Positions 1-8,198 of a stretch of DNA of 64,000 nucleotides are shown piece by piece. The position numbers were made by a program, and so were the translations under genes. The DNA is from Lysobacter soli (GTDB taxonomy: Bacteria > Pseudomonadota > Gammaproteobacteria > Xanthomonadales > Xanthomonadaceae), in contig NZ_QTJR01000014.1 of NCBI RefSeq assembly GCF_003382285.1, positions 1-64,000 on the forward strand. Direction: 5' to 3'. The first letter of the stretch is position 1, and every line of letters begins with the position of its first letter. The notes under the pieces are model-generated. The model searched no databases. It had not been told where the DNA came from and was given only the letters and a program-made list of their open reading frames with translations.

Positions 1-59
1 GAAGCAACATCCCAGCGCTGTGCCGCAACGACGGTTCAACGCCATTCCTCCGTTGCCCC

Positions 60-138
60 TCCCCGGCCCGAACGCATGGCGTTCGGGCGTTCGAAGGCGC
101 GCGAACCAGTGGTTCGCAAGCAGCGCCTTCTCACCCCC
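60..138 (-). repeat. Two-hairpin dispersed repeat, copy 1 (downstream of trmH)
   Basis: Hairpin A spans 94-129. Its upper stem is GCGAACC (101-107) with GGTTCGC (111-117) around a 3-nt loop, and its lower stem is AAGGCGC (94-100) with GCGCCTT (123-129), leaving AAGCA (118-122) bulged. A short linker containing GTTCG separates it from hairpin B, a perfect 10-bp stem GCCCGAACGC (66-75) with GCGTTCGGGC (79-88). CTCACCC follows at about 130. Copies with different but still paired stems lie after napC and pilQ. There is no U-run, so it is not an ordinary intrinsic terminator. Confidence 0.7.
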
Positions 139-163
139 AACCCCTCTCCCGAGGGGAGAGGGG
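131..163. repeat. GGGAGAGGGG-type palindromic repeat (REP-like)
   Basis: CCCCTCTCCC (141-150) and GGGAGAGGGG (154-163) form a 10-bp hairpin, flanked by a CACCCC tract. It is one of at least seven related units in intergenic gaps of this window and sits between the end of trmH and the two-hairpin repeat. Confidence 0.8.
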
Positions 164-177
164 CTCAAAGCGCGGCC

Positions 178-1179
178 TCAGCCCCGCTTCGCCTTCCACG
201 CCGCCAGCAGCACCGCCGCTGCGGACGCCACGTTGAGGCTTTCCACCAGCCCCGTTCCCGGGATCGACAGACGCAGGTCGCACGCCGCGGCGAGTTCGCG
301 ATCCATGCCCTCGCCTTCGGCGCCGAGCACGTAGATCGTGCGTTCGGGCAACGGTGCAGCGAAGACGTCGGTGCCGCCGTTCACCACGGTGGCGGCGAGC
401 GTGAAACCGGCGCTGCGCAACTGCGCGATGGCGTTGTCTTCGCGGCCCAGGCGTACGAGCGGGACCGCTTCGGCACCGCCTTCGGCCACGCGCGCGGCGG
501 CGCCCGACAGCGCGAGGTTGGAATGCTTCGGCAGCAGGATCGCCGAGACGCCGAAGTGTGCGGCCGAACGCAGGATCGCGCCGAAGTTGTGCGGATTGCC
601 CACGCCGTCGAGCCAGATCGCGCATTGCGGACCAGACGGCAGGTCGCGCAGCCACGTCGACAGCGCGGCCGGCTCCTCGCGCAGCACGTCGGCGACCACG
701 CCTTCGTGATGGCTGCTCGCGGCGAGCTTGTGCAGGTCGGTTTCGTCGACGACGCGATAGCCCACGCGGTTGGCGACGCACCACTTCAGCAGCGGCTGCA
801 GCGCGGGGATTCGCGATTCGGCGAGGTAGAGCTTGCGGATCGCCTGCGGCCGGCGCGAGAACACCGCGTGGATCGCGTTGAGGCCGTACAGGCGAAGCTC
901 GGCGCTGCGACGTTCGCGCGCGGGATGCGCGGCGTGTTCGCCGTCGTGCTCGCCTTCATGCGCACGCGTGTCGTGTGCAGGCGCATCGCGGCGACGGCCG
1001 CCGTGCGTCTGCGCGTCGTGTTCGGCGCGATCGCGGCGGAACCGCGTGGTGTTGTCTTCGAAGCGCTCCTTGCGGCTGCGCACGTGCGTGCCGCCCCACG
1101 GGGATGCGGCATCGCGCGAGGGCGGGCCGGGCGGACGCGGCCCGCGCGGCGGGCGGCTGGGGGGATCACGGTGCGTCAC
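178..1179 (-). CDS. SpoU/TrmH-family RNA 2'-O-methyltransferase
   Basis: A 333-residue protein whose C-terminal half carries the SPOUT motifs of AdoMet-dependent RNA ribose methyltransferases: NPHNFGAILRSA (motif 1, with the N and R that position the RNA), VLGAEGEGMDRE (motif 2) and IPGTGLVESLNVASAAAV (motif 3, part of the trefoil-knot cofactor site). A substrate-binding segment beginning LRLYGLNAIHAVF precedes it. The first roughly 90 residues are Arg/His/Glu-rich and low in complexity, which is not typical of RlmB or TrmH and could be an RNA-binding tail. The start overlaps the end of the upstream acetyltransferase by 14 nt, so the two are probably co-transcribed. The exact rRNA or tRNA target cannot be read from the sequence. 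Confidence 0.9.
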   Translation of the reverse strand: MTHRDPPSRPPRGPRPPGPPSRDAASPWGGTHVRSRKERFEDNTTRFRRDRAEHDAQTHGGRRRDAPAHDTRAHEGEHDGEHAAHPARERRSAELRLYGLNAIHAVFSRRPQAIRKLYLAESRIPALQPLLKWCVANRVGYRVVDETDLHKLAASSHHEGVVADVLREEPAALSTWLRDLPSGPQCAIWLDGVGNPHNFGAILRSAAHFGVSAILLPKHSNLALSGAAARVAEGGAEAVPLVRLGREDNAIAQLRSAGFTLAATVVNGGTDVFAAPLPERTIYVLGAEGEGMDRELAAACDLRLSIPGTGLVESLNVASAAAVLLAAWKAKRG

Positions 1180-1807
1180 ACAGACTCCTTCTCACTTTGG
1201 CGAACACGCGCAGGTCGTGCGGTTCGCCGTTCTTCAACAGGGCGCAGTGCGCGACGCCCTCTTCGATGAAACCGTTCTTCAGCAGCACGCGCGCGGAGGC
1301 CTCGTTGAAATCGAGCACCGTCGCCTGCAGGCGGAACAGCGCCATGCGCTGCATCGCCCACGGCGCGTACAGCGCGACCACGCGCGTCATCAGCCCGCGG
1401 CCCCACAGCGAGCGGCCGAGCCAGTAACCCAGTTCGGCCGACTGCCCGCGCTCGCCGTCCCCGGGACGCGCGGCGATACCGCCGCAGGCGTGTCCATCGA
1501 CCTCGATGGCGAACACCGGATCGTCCAGGTCGACCACTTCGCCGGAGAGAAAGCGCTCGCCGTCGCGACGCGTGTAGGGGTGCGGGAAGCGGCTGCTCAG
1601 GCCGCGCACGACCTGCGCGTCGTTCGCGTGGTGCAGCAGCGATTCCAGGTCCGCCGGACGCCAGGGCCGCAGGACGAAGCCCTCGCCGGTCAGGCGTTCG
1701 GATTCGAAACGGGAGCTGGGCGCGAGGGCGGGCATGCGCACAGGGTAACCGGCCCGCCATTCGGTGGCGGAATGGCGGTTCAGGTCAAACGGAAGCGCCG
1801 CGCTCAT
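1166..1807 (-). CDS. GNAT-family N-acetyltransferase (RimJ/RimL-like)
   Basis: A protein of 213 residues from the ATG at 1807. It opens with the RimJ-like ERLTGEGFVLRPWRPADLESLL and continues through LGYWLGRSLWGRGLMTRVV, the acetyl-CoA pyrophosphate loop with its (Q/R)-x-x-G-x-G/A pattern, to NEASARVLLKNGFIEEGV, the standard end of the fold. Substrates of this group are protein N-termini or small amines; none can be assigned. A later ATG at 1735 also fits the family start. The first one directly follows a GGGAGAGGGG palindrome, which supplies a purine-rich GAGAGGGG just before the ATG. It lies upstream of and overlaps the TrmH-family gene. Confidence 0.85.
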   Translation of the reverse strand: MSAALPFDLNRHSATEWRAGYPVRMPALAPSSRFESERLTGEGFVLRPWRPADLESLLHHANDAQVVRGLSSRFPHPYTRRDGERFLSGEVVDLDDPVFAIEVDGHACGGIAARPGDGERGQSAELGYWLGRSLWGRGLMTRVVALYAPWAMQRMALFRLQATVLDFNEASARVLLKNGFIEEGVAHCALLKNGEPHDLRVFAKVRRSLCDAP

Positions 1808-1809
1808 AG

Positions 1810-1909
1810 CCCCTCTCCCGCATGCGGGAGAGGGGTTGGGGTGAGGGCAACCGAAGCGATATCGGCCGCCTGCCCTCACCCTGCCCCTCTCCCGCAAGCG
1901 GGAGAGGGG
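1810..1909. repeat. Pair of inverted GGGAGAGGGG repeats (BIME-like)
   Basis: Two hairpins face each other. Unit 1 is CCCCTCTCCC, GCATGC, GGGAGAGGGG (1810-1835), then TTGGGGTGAGGGC to 1848. Unit 2 starts with GCCCTCACCC at 1872 and ends with CCCCTCTCCC, GCAAGC, GGGAGAGGGG at 1909. It separates the efflux permease 3' end from the acetyltransferase start, both on the minus strand. Confidence 0.85.
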
Positions 1910-1943
1910 ACAGAATCATCCGAGCGGAGGAGGAGCTATTACA

Positions 1944-4900
1944 TCAAGCGTGCCCGCCCACCGACGGCGTGCTCGCCTCCAGCTTCTCGAGCTCCTGGCT
2001 CACCGCTTCCGGCGAACGCGTGTATTTGGCCAGCAGCACGTAGAACGCCGGCACGACGAACAGCGACAGCAGCGTCGAGAACGACACGCCGAAGATGACC
2101 ACGATGCCGATGGTCGCGCGGCTGGCCGAGCCGGGGCCGCCGGCCAGTACGAGCGGAACGGCGCCGACGACGGTCGCGATCGAGGTCATCAGGATCGGGC
2201 GCAGGCGCACCGACGAGGACTCGACGATCGCGTCGCGGATGCTGCGGCCTTCGTCGCGCAGCTGGTTGGCGAACTCGACGATCAGGATGCCGTTCTTCGC
2301 CGCCAGGCCCACCAGCATCACGATGCCGATCTGGCTGAACAGGTTGAGCGTGCCGCCGGTCGCGGCCAGGCCAATGAGTGCGCCGAGCACGCCCAGCGGT
2401 ACGGTGAGCATGATCACGAACGGATGGATGAAGCTTTCGAACTGCGCGGCAAGCACCAGGTACACCACCAGCAGCGCCAGCGTGAAGGTCAGCAGCACCG
2501 CGCCGCCGGCCTGGATGTATTCGCGCGATTCGCCCTTCCAGTCGATCTGCGCGTGGTCGGGCAGCTCCGTGCGCACGCTGTCTTCCAGCCACTTGATCGC
2601 CTCGCCCATCGGATAGCCCGGCGTGAGGCCGGCGCTGATGGTGATCGCGCGCAGGCGGTTGAAGCGGTTGAGGCTGCCCGGTTCGGCGAGCTCGCGCAGC
2701 GTCACCAGGTTCGACAGCGGAATCAGGCCGCCATCGCGCGAACGCACCTGGATCGCCGCGAGGTCTTCCGGCGAGGCGCGCAGTTCGCGGTCGGACTGCA
2801 CGATCACGTCGTACTCCTCGCCGTTCTGCACGAAGGTGGTGACGCGGCGGCTGCCCATCATGGTTTCGAGCGCGTGGCCGATGTCGGTCACCGGCACGCC
2901 GAGGTCGGCCGCACGCTGGCGGTCGATCTCCACGCGCATCTGCGGGCGCGTTTCCTTGTAGTCCGAATCGACCGAGAAGAAGCCCGGGTTGGCTTCCATC
3001 TTCGCGATGAGCTTGTCGCGCCACTGCGCCAGTTCGGCGTATTCCGGGCCGCCGAGCACGATGTTGATCGGCTGGCCGCGCGAACGCACCAGGCCGCCGG
3101 AGACCTGCGGCATCGCGCGCACGCCGGGCAGCTTCCCGAGTTCGGCGCGCAGCGAATCGGCAACGTCGGCGGTGGAGGTCTTGCGATCCTTCCAGTCCTG
3201 CAGGAACACCGCGATGCGGCCGGTGTGCATTTCCTCGCTCGCGCCGAAACCGCCCGGCACGCGCGGGTTGTAGCGCTGGATCGTCTGGCCCTCGCCCGTG
3301 TGCGCGGCGACGATCTTCTCGACCTGCTGCACCTGGTTCACGGTGTAGTCGAAACCGGCGCCTTCCGGGCCCTGGATCATGATCTGGAACGAGCCGCGGT
3401 CTTCGGCCGGCGCGAGTTCGGACGGCACCAGCTTCAGCAGCAGGCCGCTCACGACGATCGTCGCGAGCATCACGCCGACGACGAGCAGCCAGATGCGCGA
3501 GGTCGCCAGCGCCGTCGTGCGCGAGAGCAGTCCGCGATAGCGCGTGGTGATGCCATCCAGGCGGGCGTTCACCCAGCGATGGATGAAGTTCGACTTCTCC
3601 TGGTTGTGCGGGCGCACCAACTTGGAGGACATCATCGGCGTCAGCGTCAGCGCGACGAACGCCGAGATCGCGACCGCGCCTGCGAGCGCGACCGACAATT
3701 CACGGAACAGGCGCCCCGTGTTGCCTTCCATGAAGCCGACCGGCAGGAACACCGCGACCAGCACGGCGGTGGTCGCGATCACCGCGAACGCCACCTGCTG
3801 CGTGCCGCGCTTGGCGGCGACCAGGCGCGGCTCGCCGAGGTCGGTGCGTCGCTGGATGTTTTCCAGCACGACGATGGCGTCGTCCACCACCAGGCCGATC
3901 GCGAGCACCAACGCGAGCAGCGTCAGCAGGTTGATCGAGAAGCCGAACAGGTACAGCGGGATGAACGCGGCGATCAGGCACACCGGCACGGTGACTGCCG
4001 GGATCAGCGCGGCGCGGAAGCTGCCGAGGAACAGCCAGATCACCACCAGCACCAGCACGATCGCCTCGATCAGCGTGTGGTACACGCGCTCGACGGCGGA
4101 CTCGATGAAGATCGTGGTGTCGAAGGCGACGAAGATCTTCGTGCCTTCCGGCAAAGTCTTCTGCACCTTCTCGGCTTCCTCGCGCACGGCGCGCGCGACG
4201 TCGAGGCTGTTGGCGGTGGAGGTCTTGACGATGCCCAGGCCAATGTTCGGCTCGCCGTTGCTGCGGTAGTACGCGCGGCGTTCGGCCGAGGCCAGCTCGA
4301 TGCGCGAGACGTCGCCCAGGCGCACGACGTAGCCGTCGGTGCCCTTGCCCAGCGGGATCTGCGCGAAGTCTTCCGGCTTCTGGTAGCTGCGCGCCACGCG
4401 CAGGGTGAAGTCGCGTGCGTTGGATTCGATGCGGCCGGCGGGAAGCTCGACGTTCTCCGCTTCCAGCGCGTTTTCCACTTCATTGACGGTGATCCCGCGC
4501 GCGGCGAGCGCGTCGCGGTCGAGCCACACGCGCATCGCGTAGCGCTGCTGGCCGCCGATGCGCACCTGCGCGACGCCGTCGACGGAGGACAGGCGATCGA
4601 CCACGTAGCGTTCGGCATAGTCCGACAGCTGCAGCGTGTCCATGCGCGTGGAGCTCATGTTCAGCCACAGGATCGGATCGGCGTCGGATTCGACCTTCTC
4701 CACTTCCGGCGGATCGGCCTCGTCCGGCATGCGGTCGAGCACGCGGCTCACCGCGTCGCGCACATCGTTGGCGGCGGCTTCGATCTCGCGGTTGAGCGTG
4801 AACTCGATGCTGATCGACGCGCGACCGTTCACGCTGCGCGATTCGATGGTCTCGATGCCTTCGATGCCGGCGAGCGCGTCTTCCAGGATCTGCGTGATGC

Positions 4901-5084
4901 GCGTTTCCACCACCGCCGCCGAAGCGCCGGGGTATTCCACCTGCACCGACACGATGGGCGGATCGATCGCCGGCAGTTCGCGCAGCGTCAGTCGCGAGAA
5001 CGCCATCACGCCGAGCACGATGATGAGCAGGCTCATCACCGTGGCGAAGACGGGTCGTCGGATCGAAAGGTCGGACAGGTTCAT
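1944..5084 (-). CDS. RND efflux pump inner-membrane permease (HAE1/AcrB-MexB type)
   Basis: A full-length HAE1 permease of 1046 residues that would export hydrophobic or amphiphilic compounds through a tripartite pump, driven by proton influx. TM1 follows RRPVFATVMSLLIIVLGVMAF. The proton-relay pair Asp401-Asp402 lies in GLVVDDAIVVLENIQRR on TM4, and the partner lysine is in GLAAKNGILIVEFANQLRDEG on TM10. Two large periplasmic loops follow TM1 and TM7. The first PVFATVMSLL methionine at 5084 is chosen; the upstream in-frame extension is not family-like and overlaps the adaptor gene. It is downstream of the adaptor with a 16-nt gap, so they form one operon. No outer-membrane channel gene is adjacent. 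The exact substrate is unknown. Confidence 0.95.
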   Translation of the reverse strand: MNLSDLSIRRPVFATVMSLLIIVLGVMAFSRLTLRELPAIDPPIVSVQVEYPGASAAVVETRITQILEDALAGIEGIETIESRSVNGRASISIEFTLNREIEAAANDVRDAVSRVLDRMPDEADPPEVEKVESDADPILWLNMSSTRMDTLQLSDYAERYVVDRLSSVDGVAQVRIGGQQRYAMRVWLDRDALAARGITVNEVENALEAENVELPAGRIESNARDFTLRVARSYQKPEDFAQIPLGKGTDGYVVRLGDVSRIELASAERRAYYRSNGEPNIGLGIVKTSTANSLDVARAVREEAEKVQKTLPEGTKIFVAFDTTIFIESAVERVYHTLIEAIVLVLVVIWLFLGSFRAALIPAVTVPVCLIAAFIPLYLFGFSINLLTLLALVLAIGLVVDDAIVVLENIQRRTDLGEPRLVAAKRGTQQVAFAVIATTAVLVAVFLPVGFMEGNTGRLFRELSVALAGAVAISAFVALTLTPMMSSKLVRPHNQEKSNFIHRWVNARLDGITTRYRGLLSRTTALATSRIWLLVVGVMLATIVVSGLLLKLVPSELAPAEDRGSFQIMIQGPEGAGFDYTVNQVQQVEKIVAAHTGEGQTIQRYNPRVPGGFGASEEMHTGRIAVFLQDWKDRKTSTADVADSLRAELGKLPGVRAMPQVSGGLVRSRGQPINIVLGGPEYAELAQWRDKLIAKMEANPGFFSVDSDYKETRPQMRVEIDRQRAADLGVPVTDIGHALETMMGSRRVTTFVQNGEEYDVIVQSDRELRASPEDLAAIQVRSRDGGLIPLSNLVTLRELAEPGSLNRFNRLRAITISAGLTPGYPMGEAIKWLEDSVRTELPDHAQIDWKGESREYIQAGGAVLLTFTLALLVVYLVLAAQFESFIHPFVIMLTVPLGVLGALIGLAATGGTLNLFSQIGIVMLVGLAAKNGILIVEFANQLRDEGRSIRDAIVESSSVRLRPILMTSIATVVGAVPLVLAGGPGSASRATIGIVVIFGVSFSTLLSLFVVPAFYVLLAKYTRSPEAVSQELEKLEASTPSVGGHA

Positions 5085-5100
5085 CGCATGCGCCCTGTGG

Positions 5101-6225
5101 TCAGCCGGCCTTGGCCGAACTGCTCTTGGTGGCCGCGCCGACTTCGCCCGCCGGCACCTTGTCGCCAGCGGCGTCGACGATTCGCGCGCCAACACGCAGC
5201 TTGCCGGTGCCATCGACGACGATGCGGTCGCCGACCTTCAGTCCTTCGGTGACTTCGGCCAGGCCTTCGCGGCGCGCACCGATCTTCACGTCGACGCGTT
5301 CGACCGACGAATCGGGCTTCACGCGGTACACGAACGAATCGGTGCCGACCTGCACGATGGAGATTTCCGGCACCAGCAGCGCCTGGCGTTCCGGGCGCGA
5401 GAGTCGCACCTGCAGCAGCATGCCCGGGCGCAGCGCGCGGTCGGGGTTGGCGAAATCGCCGCGCACCACGACCGAACGCGTGGCTTCGTCCACGCGCGCA
5501 TCGACCGTGCTGACCTGGCCTTCGAACGTGCGACCCGGATACGCCGTGCTCGTGCCGGCGACCTGCTGGCCGACGCCGAGCGTGGCGATCATCGCCTCGG
5601 GCACGGGGAAATCGACGTAGACGCGTGCGGTGTCGTCGAGCGTGGCGATCGCCGTGCCCGGCGTCACCAGCGCACCCGGGCTGACCTGGCGGATGCCGAG
5701 CACGCCGGCGAACGGCGCGCGGATCACGCGATCGCCGATGTCGGCGCGCATCTGCGCGACGCGCGCACGCGCGGCATCGCGCAGCGCGACCTGCGTATCG
5801 AGCGTGGAGCGCGCGACCAGCTGCTGGTCGGCGAGTTCGCGCTGGCGCTGGTAGAGGCGCTCGGCTTCGTTCGCCGTGGCCTGCGCCTGTTCGAACGCGG
5901 CCTGCTGCTGGCGGCCGGTGAGCGTGACCAGCGGTGCGCCGGCGGCCACCACGTCGCCGCTCTCGAAATGCACCTGCTGCACCGTCTCGCTGACCTTCGC
6001 CGTGACGGTGATGGATTCGCGCGCCTTCACATTGCCCAGCGCCAGCAGCGTGTCGCTGAAGGGCTGCATGCGCACCTGCTGCGTGGTGACCGGGATGGGG
6101 CGATCGCCGCCACCGTCCTTGCGTTGCTCGGCGCCATTGCTGCCGCATGCGACGGTCGCACCGACAAGGGCCAGCACGAGGCCGGCACGAAGGGCGCGAA
6201 AACTGAATCTGGAACAAGGTCGCAT
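5101..6225 (-). CDS. RND efflux periplasmic adaptor subunit (membrane fusion protein)
   Basis: A protein of 374 residues in the AcrA/MexA family, bridging the RND permease to an outer-membrane channel. The N-terminus MRPCSRFSFRALRAGLVLAL ends in a plausible lipoprotein site (TVAC), so it may be lipid-anchored. A barrel-sandwich half (VTAKVSETVQQVHFESGDVV), an alpha-helical hairpin rich in Gln/Arg/Glu (about residues 95-150), the second lipoyl half (RAPFAGVLGIRQVSPGALV) and a beta-barrel/MP-proximal domain follow in order. The in-frame stretch upstream of 6225 lacks family character and was excluded. The operon order adaptor-permease is usual; no regulator is adjacent. Confidence 0.93.
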   Translation of the reverse strand: MRPCSRFSFRALRAGLVLALVGATVACGSNGAEQRKDGGGDRPIPVTTQQVRMQPFSDTLLALGNVKARESITVTAKVSETVQQVHFESGDVVAAGAPLVTLTGRQQQAAFEQAQATANEAERLYQRQRELADQQLVARSTLDTQVALRDAARARVAQMRADIGDRVIRAPFAGVLGIRQVSPGALVTPGTAIATLDDTARVYVDFPVPEAMIATLGVGQQVAGTSTAYPGRTFEGQVSTVDARVDEATRSVVVRGDFANPDRALRPGMLLQVRLSRPERQALLVPEISIVQVGTDSFVYRVKPDSSVERVDVKIGARREGLAEVTEGLKVGDRIVVDGTGKLRVGARIVDAAGDKVPAGEVGAATKSSSAKAG

Positions 6226-6554
6226 GCGATCGCCTGGAGGGGACTGACGTGGTGTGACGTTGGAGCCCGGGGATTCTAGCGGTCGGGCATCAACGGCTGC
6301 GTAGCCCATTGGTTGACAACTCATTGCGCAAACGGCCGCAGGCGCCAGATCGCGCAAGGCCGGCTCCCGACCGGCGGCCCGAGTTCCAAACGGTACCGAA
6401 CGGGATCTGACACCCGACTGTGGCACTCTCCGATGACGGTCTCGTGGACGGCCGCGACGGCGCATCGGCGCCTGCCGATGGCCGCTTCCGGCCGCGTCCT
6501 GCGTCCCCGCTCCAGGCCACTTCGCCCTCAGGCCCCGACCCCAGGAGTTTCCCG
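6226..6554. other. Intergenic region between divergent efflux operon and cysK
   Basis: 329 bases with no gene. On the minus strand a TAGAAT hexamer (6273-6278) could be a -10 for the efflux operon, without a convincing -35. On the plus strand TTGACA occurs at 6313-6318 but no good -10 follows at 16-18 nt. No TetR- or MarR-like long palindrome was recognised. Confidence 0.5.
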
Positions 6555-7511
6555 ATGATCCACGACAGCATCCTCGACACCATCGGCCGCACCCCGGTGG
6601 TCCGCCTGCACCGCCTCGCGCCGAAGCACGTGACGCTCTACGCGAAGGTCGAAGCCTTCAACCCCGGCGGTTCGGTGAAGGATCGCCTTGCGTTGGCGAT
6701 CATCCTGGACGCCGAAGCGCGCGGCCAGCTCAAGCCCGGCGACACGGTCGTCGAAGCGACCTCGGGCAACACCGGCGTCGCGCTGGCGATGGTGTGCGCG
6801 GCGCGCGGCTACAAGTTCGTGGCGGTGATGAGCGATTCGTTCTCGATGGAACGGCGCAAGCTCATGCGCGCCTACGGCGCGAAACTCATCCTCACGCCTG
6901 CCGCCGAGCGCGGCAGCGGCATGGTGCGCCGCGCCGCCGAACTGGCCGAGAAGCACGGCTGGTTCCTCGCGCGGCAATTCACGAACCCGGCCAATCCCGC
7001 TTACCACCGGCAGACGACCGCGGCGGAAATCCTGCGCGATTTCGCCGGCCGCCGGCTCGACCACTTCGTCACCGGCTGGGGCACGGGCGGCACGCTCACC
7101 GGCGTGGGCGAAGTGCTGAAGGTCGCGCGCCCCGAAGTGCGCGTGACGACCTGCGAACCGGCGGGCGCGTCGCTGCTGGCCGGCAAGGAATGGCAGCCGC
7201 ACAAGATCCAGGGCTGGACGCCGGACTTCGTGCCCGAAGTGCTCAATCGCGATGTCGCCGACGCGATCCTGCCGATCGACGACGTCCTCGCCCGCGACAC
7301 CGCGCGCCGCCTCGCGCAGGAAGAAGGCATCTTCGTCGGCATCTCCTCCGGCGCCACCGCCGCCGCGGCGCTGGAAGTCGCACGCAACGCCGAGGAAGGC
7401 TCGGTCATCCTCACGATGCTGCCCGACACCGGCGAACGCTACCTGTCCACGTTCCTGTTCGAGGGCGTGAACGAGGGGTCGGATGATGAGTGGCTGGCTT
7501 CGTTGCCGTAA
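6555..7511 (+). CDS. cysK: Cysteine synthase A (O-acetylserine sulfhydrylase)
   Basis: A PLP enzyme of 318 residues that makes cysteine from O-acetylserine and sulfide in the cytoplasm. Lys42 in NPGGSVKDR is the Schiff-base lysine. SGNTG (about 70-74) is the substrate loop, VTGWGTGGTLTGVGEVLK binds the PLP phosphate, and GIFVGISSGATAAAALEVA holds the conserved SSG motif. HKIQGWTPDFVPEVLN is the CysK-type segment, which favours CysK over CysM. The start at 6555 follows AGGAGTTTCCCG, a usable ribosome binding site, and matches the family N-terminus (ILDTIGRTPVVRL). It is monocistronic, followed by a REP-like repeat. Confidence 0.95.
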   Translation: MIHDSILDTIGRTPVVRLHRLAPKHVTLYAKVEAFNPGGSVKDRLALAIILDAEARGQLKPGDTVVEATSGNTGVALAMVCAARGYKFVAVMSDSFSMERRKLMRAYGAKLILTPAAERGSGMVRRAAELAEKHGWFLARQFTNPANPAYHRQTTAAEILRDFAGRRLDHFVTGWGTGGTLTGVGEVLKVARPEVRVTTCEPAGASLLAGKEWQPHKIQGWTPDFVPEVLNRDVADAILPIDDVLARDTARRLAQEEGIFVGISSGATAAAALEVARNAEEGSVILTMLPDTGERYLSTFLFEGVNEGSDDEWLASLP

Positions 7512-7537
7512 TCGTTAGGCCCGCGCGGTGTTGAACC

Positions 7538-7604
7538 TCTCTCCCACGGGAAAGGGGTTGCTATTGAAGCCCCTCTCCCACCGGGAGAGGGGTTGGGGTG
7601 AGGG
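7538..7604. repeat. GGGAGAGGGG-type repeat with a degenerate second unit
   Basis: The intact unit CCCCTCTCCCACCGGGAGAGGGG (a 10-bp stem at 7570-7592, written here only as its key arms CCCCTCTCCC and GGGAGAGGGG) continues into TTGGGGTGAGGGG to 7604. A decayed unit, CTCTCCCACGGGAAAGGGG, lies just upstream at about 7540-7558. It fills the gap between cysK and the macro-domain gene. Confidence 0.75.
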
Positions 7605-7676
7605 GCAACGAAGCGGCAAGGGCGACCTGTCGTTGCCGCAAAGCGCCGCGCTGTGCGTTCAGACCAGCCAAAACCC

Positions 7677-8198
7677 ATGCCCATCGAAATCCACCAAACC
7701 GACATCACCACCCTCGACGTAGACGCCATCGTCAACGCCGCGAACGAAAGCCTGCTCGGCGGTGGCGGCGTGGACGGCGCGATCCATTGCGCGGCAGGCC
7801 CCGGCTTGCTCGACGAATGCCGCGCACTGCCGCAGGTGCGCCCCGGCGTGCGCTGCCCGACCGGCGAGGCACGCGTCACCGGTGGCCACGGACTGCTTGC
7901 GCGGCATGTCATCCACACCGTCGGGCCGATCTGGCACGGCGGCGATTCCGACGAAGCGGCCCTGCTCGCCTCGTGCTATCGCGAGTCGCTGCGGTTGGCG
8001 ATGGAGCAGCGCGTCGCGTCGATCGCGTTTCCGGCGATCAGTTGCGGCATCTACGGTTATCCACCCGAACGCGCGGTGCCGATCGCGGTGCGCGAGGTGC
8101 GGGCGTGGCTGGGCACGCACGACGCGCCGGTCCGCGTGGTGTTCGCATGTTTCGGCGAGGAGATGGCCGGGATCTATCGGAAGGTTCTGGCGGAGTGA
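7677..8198 (+). CDS. Macro-domain ADP-ribose hydrolase (YmdB/MacroD-type)
   Basis: A single macro domain of 173 residues. MacroD/YmdB enzymes remove O-acetyl-ADP-ribose or mono-ADP-ribose from proteins. DAIVNAANESLLGGGGVDGA is the class-defining segment (catalytic Asn and the glycine loop with Asp), and AFPAISCGIYGYPPERAV is the second phosphate-binding loop. The start MPIEIHQTDIT at 7677 matches the family's short N-terminus. It stands alone between cysK and the convergent nap operon, so context gives no substrate; the family assignment is firm, the physiological target is not. Confidence 0.93.
   Translation: MPIEIHQTDITTLDVDAIVNAANESLLGGGGVDGAIHCAAGPGLLDECRALPQVRPGVRCPTGEARVTGGHGLLARHVIHTVGPIWHGGDSDEAALLASCYRESLRLAMEQRVASIAFPAISCGIYGYPPERAVPIAVREVRAWLGTHDAPVRVVFACFGEEMAGIYRKVLAE

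Noticed and set aside
60-138. Two-hairpin repeat read as an intrinsic terminator
   Set aside because: None of the copies has a following U-run; the pil operon has a separate, better terminator.
1950-5252. A 1100-codon plus-strand open frame opposite the RND permease, and similar long frames opposite nrdA, DUF2339, pyk and others
   Set aside because: Very high GC removes stops from antisense frames. These translations are His/Arg/Asp-rich without family motifs, and the opposite strand carries a complete recognisable gene.
6313-6341. TTGACA upstream of cysK as a -35
   Set aside because: No acceptable -10 occurs 16-18 nt downstream.
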